The notes under the pieces were generated by a model. That model worked only from the letters and a program-made list of their open reading frames with translations, did not search any database and had not been told where the DNA came from. The position numbers and the translations under genes are program-made. Shown piece after piece: positions 5,103 to 8,308 of a stretch of DNA of 8,308 bases. Source of the stretch: Bacteroidales bacterium (GTDB lineage Bacteria; Bacteroidota; Bacteroidia; Bacteroidales; F082); NCBI GenBank assembly GCA_024689285.1, contig JAILDR010000073.1, positions 1 through 8,308 on the forward strand, given 5' to 3'. Each line of letters begins with the position of its first letter. The first letter of the stretch is position 1.

Positions 5103-7055
5103 TTATTTTGCCGCTACAGACCTAAAGAAAATCTCCGCGTCTTTCCAGACGGTGTAGTCGCGGGCGTAGAGTAGGTTGAGCTGGTTGAGGGCCTCGTCGT
5201 CCATACCTTTTTCTATATAGGATGCCGGATGATAGACCCCCTTTCGGATGCGGGGCAACTTCTGCGTCTCGTTGGCGGGCGAACAATAGCCCACCCACGT
5301 TCTGCGACCAAACAAAACGAGGAAAGCATCCTTGAGGAACTGGACGGGCTGCTTCACCACCAAGGCCATAGGCAGCCAGAAAACGATGCTGAACAGGCTG
5401 GTCACCACGTCGAAGAGGCGCTTATTGCGGCGGTTGGGCTTGGTGTCGATGGCTTTGATGTCAACAGTGTAGAGGTCGCCACGGGTGTTGATGCTGTTGC
5501 TGCCAATGATGCTGAGGCTGTCCTCAGGGGCAATCTTGTAGTCCACATTGGTGGCGTGCCAGTCCACCATCTTGTCGATGATGACCTGGTGCGGCACGTC
5601 CTTCGAGCAGAAAATGACTTCCGTAATCTTGTATATTTCAATGATGTCGGGCACTTGCGACAAGTTGCCGATGAAGCCCTCTGGTGCCTCCCCTTGCGAC
5701 TCCGAACTCACCAAACCGATGAAGTCGGGCTTGATGGAAGTGCTTTCCAGGATGGAATTGACCCGCTGTGTCTCATCTGGACTGCCGACGACAAGGAAGC
5801 GTTTCTTCTCCGTCTTCTTCGACTGGAAATCCTCGCTGCCCATCAGGATACCCATAAAACGCGTGAGGCTCATCTCCAAAGCCAACCAAATCATGCCGAA
5901 GAGAATCAAGGCTCTTGAAAAACGCAGGCTCTCAGGCAGCAAAGCGTAGAGCACCAAAATCACGGCACTACCGAAAGCCACCCCAAGTATGGCTTTCGCT
6001 ATGCTGTAGGGCTTGTCGTATCCGCCCGAGAAATATGTCGATAGCAGCCAAATCAAAATGTAAACCGGCAAAACAACCGCAAACAGCATTGTAGGATAGC
6101 TACCCGCTCCGCCATATATCGTGCCTTTACCCCAGAAATAGCTGATGGCTGCCAAACCTCCATAGCCCAACACGGCATCAAGGAAAGGTACGGCTGCCTT
6201 GTGGAAAAACTGTGACACCAATGCAAAAAATGCCTTGATATAGATGGCTATATTAATAAGGAAAGAGAACGACTTGGCCCAAGTGTTGCCAAAATGCTTC
6301 TTGGCGAAAATTTCCATGGCTCGGTAGAAGACAAACACATAATTGACGCTGGTCTTCTTGGTGCTCTCACCTTTATAATGGATGATGCGCGTCTCAGGAA
6401 AATAATAGTTCTTGTAGCCGCCTTGCGTGATACGATACGAGAGGTCGATGTCCTCACCATACATGAAGAAGGTCTCGTCAAGAAGGCCGACTTTGTTAAG
6501 CGTTTCTTTCCGCATGAGCATGTAGGCACCGGCCAAAATTTCCACTTCGTTAACCTCGTCATTGGAGAGGTGGCCCATATAATACCTGGCGAAATGCTTA
6601 CTGTGCGGAAAGAGTTTGGTCAAGCCGAACATCTTGTAGAAAGCAGTTTTGGCCGTAGGCAGTCCTCGCTTCGACTCGGGCAGAAACTGGCCTTTGCCGT
6701 CAACCATCTTCACGCCAAGGCCACCGGCATCGGGATGGCTGTCCATAAAAGCGATGCACTTCGAGAATGTGTCGTCCTCCACCACCGTATCGGGATTGAG
6801 CAGCAACACATACTCCCCTGTTGAAATTCTAATCGCCTGGTTGTTGGCCTTGGCGAAGCCTACATTGTCCTTGTTGGCAATAACCTTCACCTCGGGGAAC
6901 TTCTGTGCCAGCATCTTCAGGGATCCGTCAACGGAGTTGTTGTCGACCACAAACACCTCACCCTCAATGCCCTGCATGGCGCGGCGCACCGAATAAAGGC
7001 ATTGTTCGAGGAAATACTCGACGTTGTAGTTGACGATGACGACGGATAGCTTCAT
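5103..7055 (-). CDS. Family 2 glycosyltransferase fused to a sugar-phosphotransferase-like membrane region
   Basis: Residues 1-250 form a GT-A glycosyltransferase of family 2, rhamnosyltransferase-like: VVIVNYN (5-11), VVDNNS with Asp38, NVGFAKANN (64-72), NPDT with Asp89 as the metal/nucleotide motif, and FFMYGEDIDLSYR (196-208) supplying the likely catalytic acid pair. About four or five hydrophobic segments follow between 262 and 400. Residues 418-540 resemble the nucleotide-binding-like region of WcaJ-type undecaprenyl-phosphate sugar transferases (FLVVGSP, then SIIGSNSINTRGD). RRNKRLFDVVTSLFSIVFWLP (542-562) resembles the start of the PF02397 catalytic domain, and the tail DYTVWKDAEIFFR its end, but the KFRTM and DELPQ parts between are absent. 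It probably adds a sugar from a nucleotide donor to a surface glycan precursor at the inner membrane. Its ATG lies 3 bases after the phosphatase stop, so translation is likely coupled. Donor and acceptor are unknown. Confidence 0.88.
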   Translation of the reverse strand: MKLSVVIVNYNVEYFLEQCLYSVRRAMQGIEGEVFVVDNNSVDGSLKMLAQKFPEVKVIANKDNVGFAKANNQAIRISTGEYVLLLNPDTVVEDDTFSKCIAFMDSHPDAGGLGVKMVDGKGQFLPESKRGLPTAKTAFYKMFGLTKLFPHSKHFARYYMGHLSNDEVNEVEILAGAYMLMRKETLNKVGLLDETFFMYGEDIDLSYRITQGGYKNYYFPETRIIHYKGESTKKTSVNYVFVFYRAMEIFAKKHFGNTWAKSFSFLINIAIYIKAFFALVSQFFHKAAVPFLDAVLGYGGLAAISYFWGKGTIYGGAGSYPTMLFAVVLPVYILIWLLSTYFSGGYDKPYSIAKAILGVAFGSAVILVLYALLPESLRFSRALILFGMIWLALEMSLTRFMGILMGSEDFQSKKTEKKRFLVVGSPDETQRVNSILESTSIKPDFIGLVSSESQGEAPEGFIGNLSQVPDIIEIYKITEVIFCSKDVPHQVIIDKMVDWHATNVDYKIAPEDSLSIIGSNSINTRGDLYTVDIKAIDTKPNRRNKRLFDVVTSLFSIVFWLPMALVVKQPVQFLKDAFLVLFGRRTWVGYCSPANETQKLPRIRKGVYHPASYIEKGMDDEALNQLNLLYARDYTVWKDAEIFFRSVAAK

Positions 7056-7058
7056 GAC

Positions 7059-8237
7059 TCAAGGTATCATTTTCGGGGAAGGATGCGAGTCGAGATTCTC
7101 CTTGACGGCTTTGGCGTGTATCTCGTCAACTTCGGGCAGGCCGTCGCTAACGTTTTCGAGGCCGCAGGCATTCATGATTTTCTCTTTCATGTCGCTGTTC
7201 TGCATCCAGCCCGTGAACTGTTCTGCACCAGGGCCGTAGGCATAGACCATCACTGGCAGGCAGGTGTGGCTGCCGGTGGAATAGTTGAACGCGATGTTGG
7301 TATATTTGCCTTTGGGGTCGGGTAAGGTGAGGCCTCCCGTCTCATGGTCGGCTGTGACGACAACCAGGGTGTTGCCTTTCTCCTTGGCATAATCCAGAGC
7401 CACCTTGATGGCACGGTCGAAGTCAAGCGTCTCGTCCACCATCCAAGCCGAGTCGTGGGCGTGGCAGGCGAAGTCAATCTGCGAGCCTTCCACCATAAGG
7501 AAGAAGCCGTTCTCAGCATCGTCGAGGGTACGCAGGGCGGTCTCCACGGCACGAGGCAGGAAATCGCCGCGATTGGCGGCATGAGGCATGTGGTCGGGGT
7601 TGGCCATCACTGCGTATTTCTTGCAGCTGTAGTCGATGTCGGCCAGCGTGTCGTACACCTTCCAACCGTACTCATTCACCATCTTCCCGATGAGGTCGAG
7701 GCTGTCATTGCGTTCGTTGAAGTGCTTGCGTCCACCTCCGATAATCAGGTTGATGTTGTCAGTCTCAGCCAGTTGCATGGCGATGGTTTCATACTTTGAG
7801 CGCTTCGGCACCTTGGCGTAGAAGGCAGCAGGCGTGGCGTGGGTGACGTAGCAAGACACCACGATGCCCGTCTCCTTGCCTTGGTCCTTCAGAGCCTCCA
7901 AGACGGTTTTCACCGGAATGGTGTCAGGGTTCATGCCCAGCATACTGTTCTTGGTCTTGTGGTCGCTGGCGAGGGCGGTGCCGCTGGCAGCCGAGTCGGT
8001 GATTTCGTTGCTGGCCGAGTGGGTGTCAACCACACCGATGTAAGGAAATTGCGCAAAAGACAAGTCCTGTTTGGTGGCCAGCATTGTGGCATACACCTGA
8101 GGGAGGCCCATGCCGTCACCTATCATGTAAATCACGTTCATGGCCTTAGCCGGCTCCTGTGCCTTCTCATTCTGTCCGTAGGTCGTCGTCAAGCCCAGGC
8201 AAAGCAGGGTGACGAGAGATAACGCTATTCTTTGCAT
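7059..8237 (-). CDS. Periplasmic alkaline phosphatase
   Basis: A 392-residue metal-dependent phosphomonoesterase of the PhoA family. Residues 1-21 are a signal peptide, cleaved probably after TTTYG; Cys13 is not in a good lipobox. Metal and catalytic residues are all visible: Asp41 in MIGDGMG, nucleophile Ser82 after Asp81 in TDSAASGTA, His133 and Thr135 in THATPAA, Glu250 in MVEGSQID, Asp255 and His259, Asp297-His298 in TADHETGG, and His324 in GSHT. By homology the enzyme binds two Zn and one Mg and releases phosphate from organic esters. His133 stands where the E. coli enzyme has Asp153, a common variant. It follows the upstream gene after 29 bases and precedes the glycosyltransferase by 3, so it probably belongs to one operon. 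No phosphate-regulation site was seen. Confidence 0.94.
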   Translation of the reverse strand: MQRIALSLVTLLCLGLTTTYGQNEKAQEPAKAMNVIYMIGDGMGLPQVYATMLATKQDLSFAQFPYIGVVDTHSASNEITDSAASGTALASDHKTKNSMLGMNPDTIPVKTVLEALKDQGKETGIVVSCYVTHATPAAFYAKVPKRSKYETIAMQLAETDNINLIIGGGRKHFNERNDSLDLIGKMVNEYGWKVYDTLADIDYSCKKYAVMANPDHMPHAANRGDFLPRAVETALRTLDDAENGFFLMVEGSQIDFACHAHDSAWMVDETLDFDRAIKVALDYAKEKGNTLVVVTADHETGGLTLPDPKGKYTNIAFNYSTGSHTCLPVMVYAYGPGAEQFTGWMQNSDMKEKIMNACGLENVSDGLPEVDEIHAKAVKENLDSHPSPKMIP

Positions 8238-8266
8238 AATAATTGGAATACTAATTTTCGGATGAT

Positions 8267-8308
8267 TTATTGTTTTCTTGCAACAGTTTTCTTCACAGCT
8301 TCCACGAT
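8267..8308 (-). CDS. C-terminal end of an upstream gene (partial)
   Basis: On the minus strand the window edge opens into a frame reading IVEAVKKTVARKQ, ending in TAA at 8267-8269, 29 bases before the alkaline phosphatase ATG. The residues look like a basic amphipathic C-terminal helix. No family can be named from 13 residues, and the frame could be chance. Confidence 0.4.
   Translation of the reverse strand: MVEAVKKTVARKQ

Noticed and set aside
5229..5918. A 229-codon open frame on the plus strand inside the glycosyltransferase gene
   Set aside because: It lies entirely opposite a well-supported gene; its peptide is rich in Val, Asp and His with no domain, as expected of an antisense shadow.

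Overview
The window looks like a chromosomal segment of a Bacteroidota bacterium, probably order Bacteroidales. Evidence: an aminotransferase with SKRYSACGAR around its lysine, a secreted DUF1573 protein, a WYL-type regulator beginning MKTPAIFKEYIWLV, a TAnnTTTG-type -7 promoter element, and almost no Shine-Dalgarno sequences. The genus cannot be fixed from the sequence. Every gene I can support lies on the minus strand, so in transcription order the window is read from 8308 down to 1.

Right part (8308 to 3203) is intact and ordinary. It holds the last 13 codons of an unknown upstream gene, then a periplasmic alkaline phosphatase. A 650-residue membrane glycosyltransferase fusion follows, its start 3 bases after the phosphatase stop. 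After a 126-base gap with a plausible promoter come a small secreted DUF1573 protein and a PLP-dependent class I/II aminotransferase, 29 bases apart. A strong intrinsic terminator closes this unit.

Middle part (3202 to 712) is coding sequence in which every gene is damaged. A MATE-family transporter is split by one extra base in a T6 run. A WYL regulator has lost its middle, leaving its WYL motif out of frame. A HigB-type toxin has lost its ATG start. Its HigA antitoxin partner is frameshifted by one base. A pair of 31-bp REP-like hairpin repeats sits between the transporter and the regulator.

Left part (711 to 1) is AT-rich and mostly non-coding. It carries a cluster of AATTCGTG repeats (581-668), a start-less C-terminal gene fragment (394-549), an AT-rich stretch with nothing recognisable (295-393), a truncated N-terminal gene fragment (112-294), and an imperfect inverted repeat enclosing three GTCTCG heptamers (26-87).

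I found no clearly new multi-gene system. The points most worth following are the glycosyltransferase fused to what looks like a catalytically gutted sugar-phosphotransferase domain, and the sharp boundary near 2.2 kb between intact genes and a run of broken ones. The latter is either a decaying defence/regulatory accessory region or poor consensus sequence.
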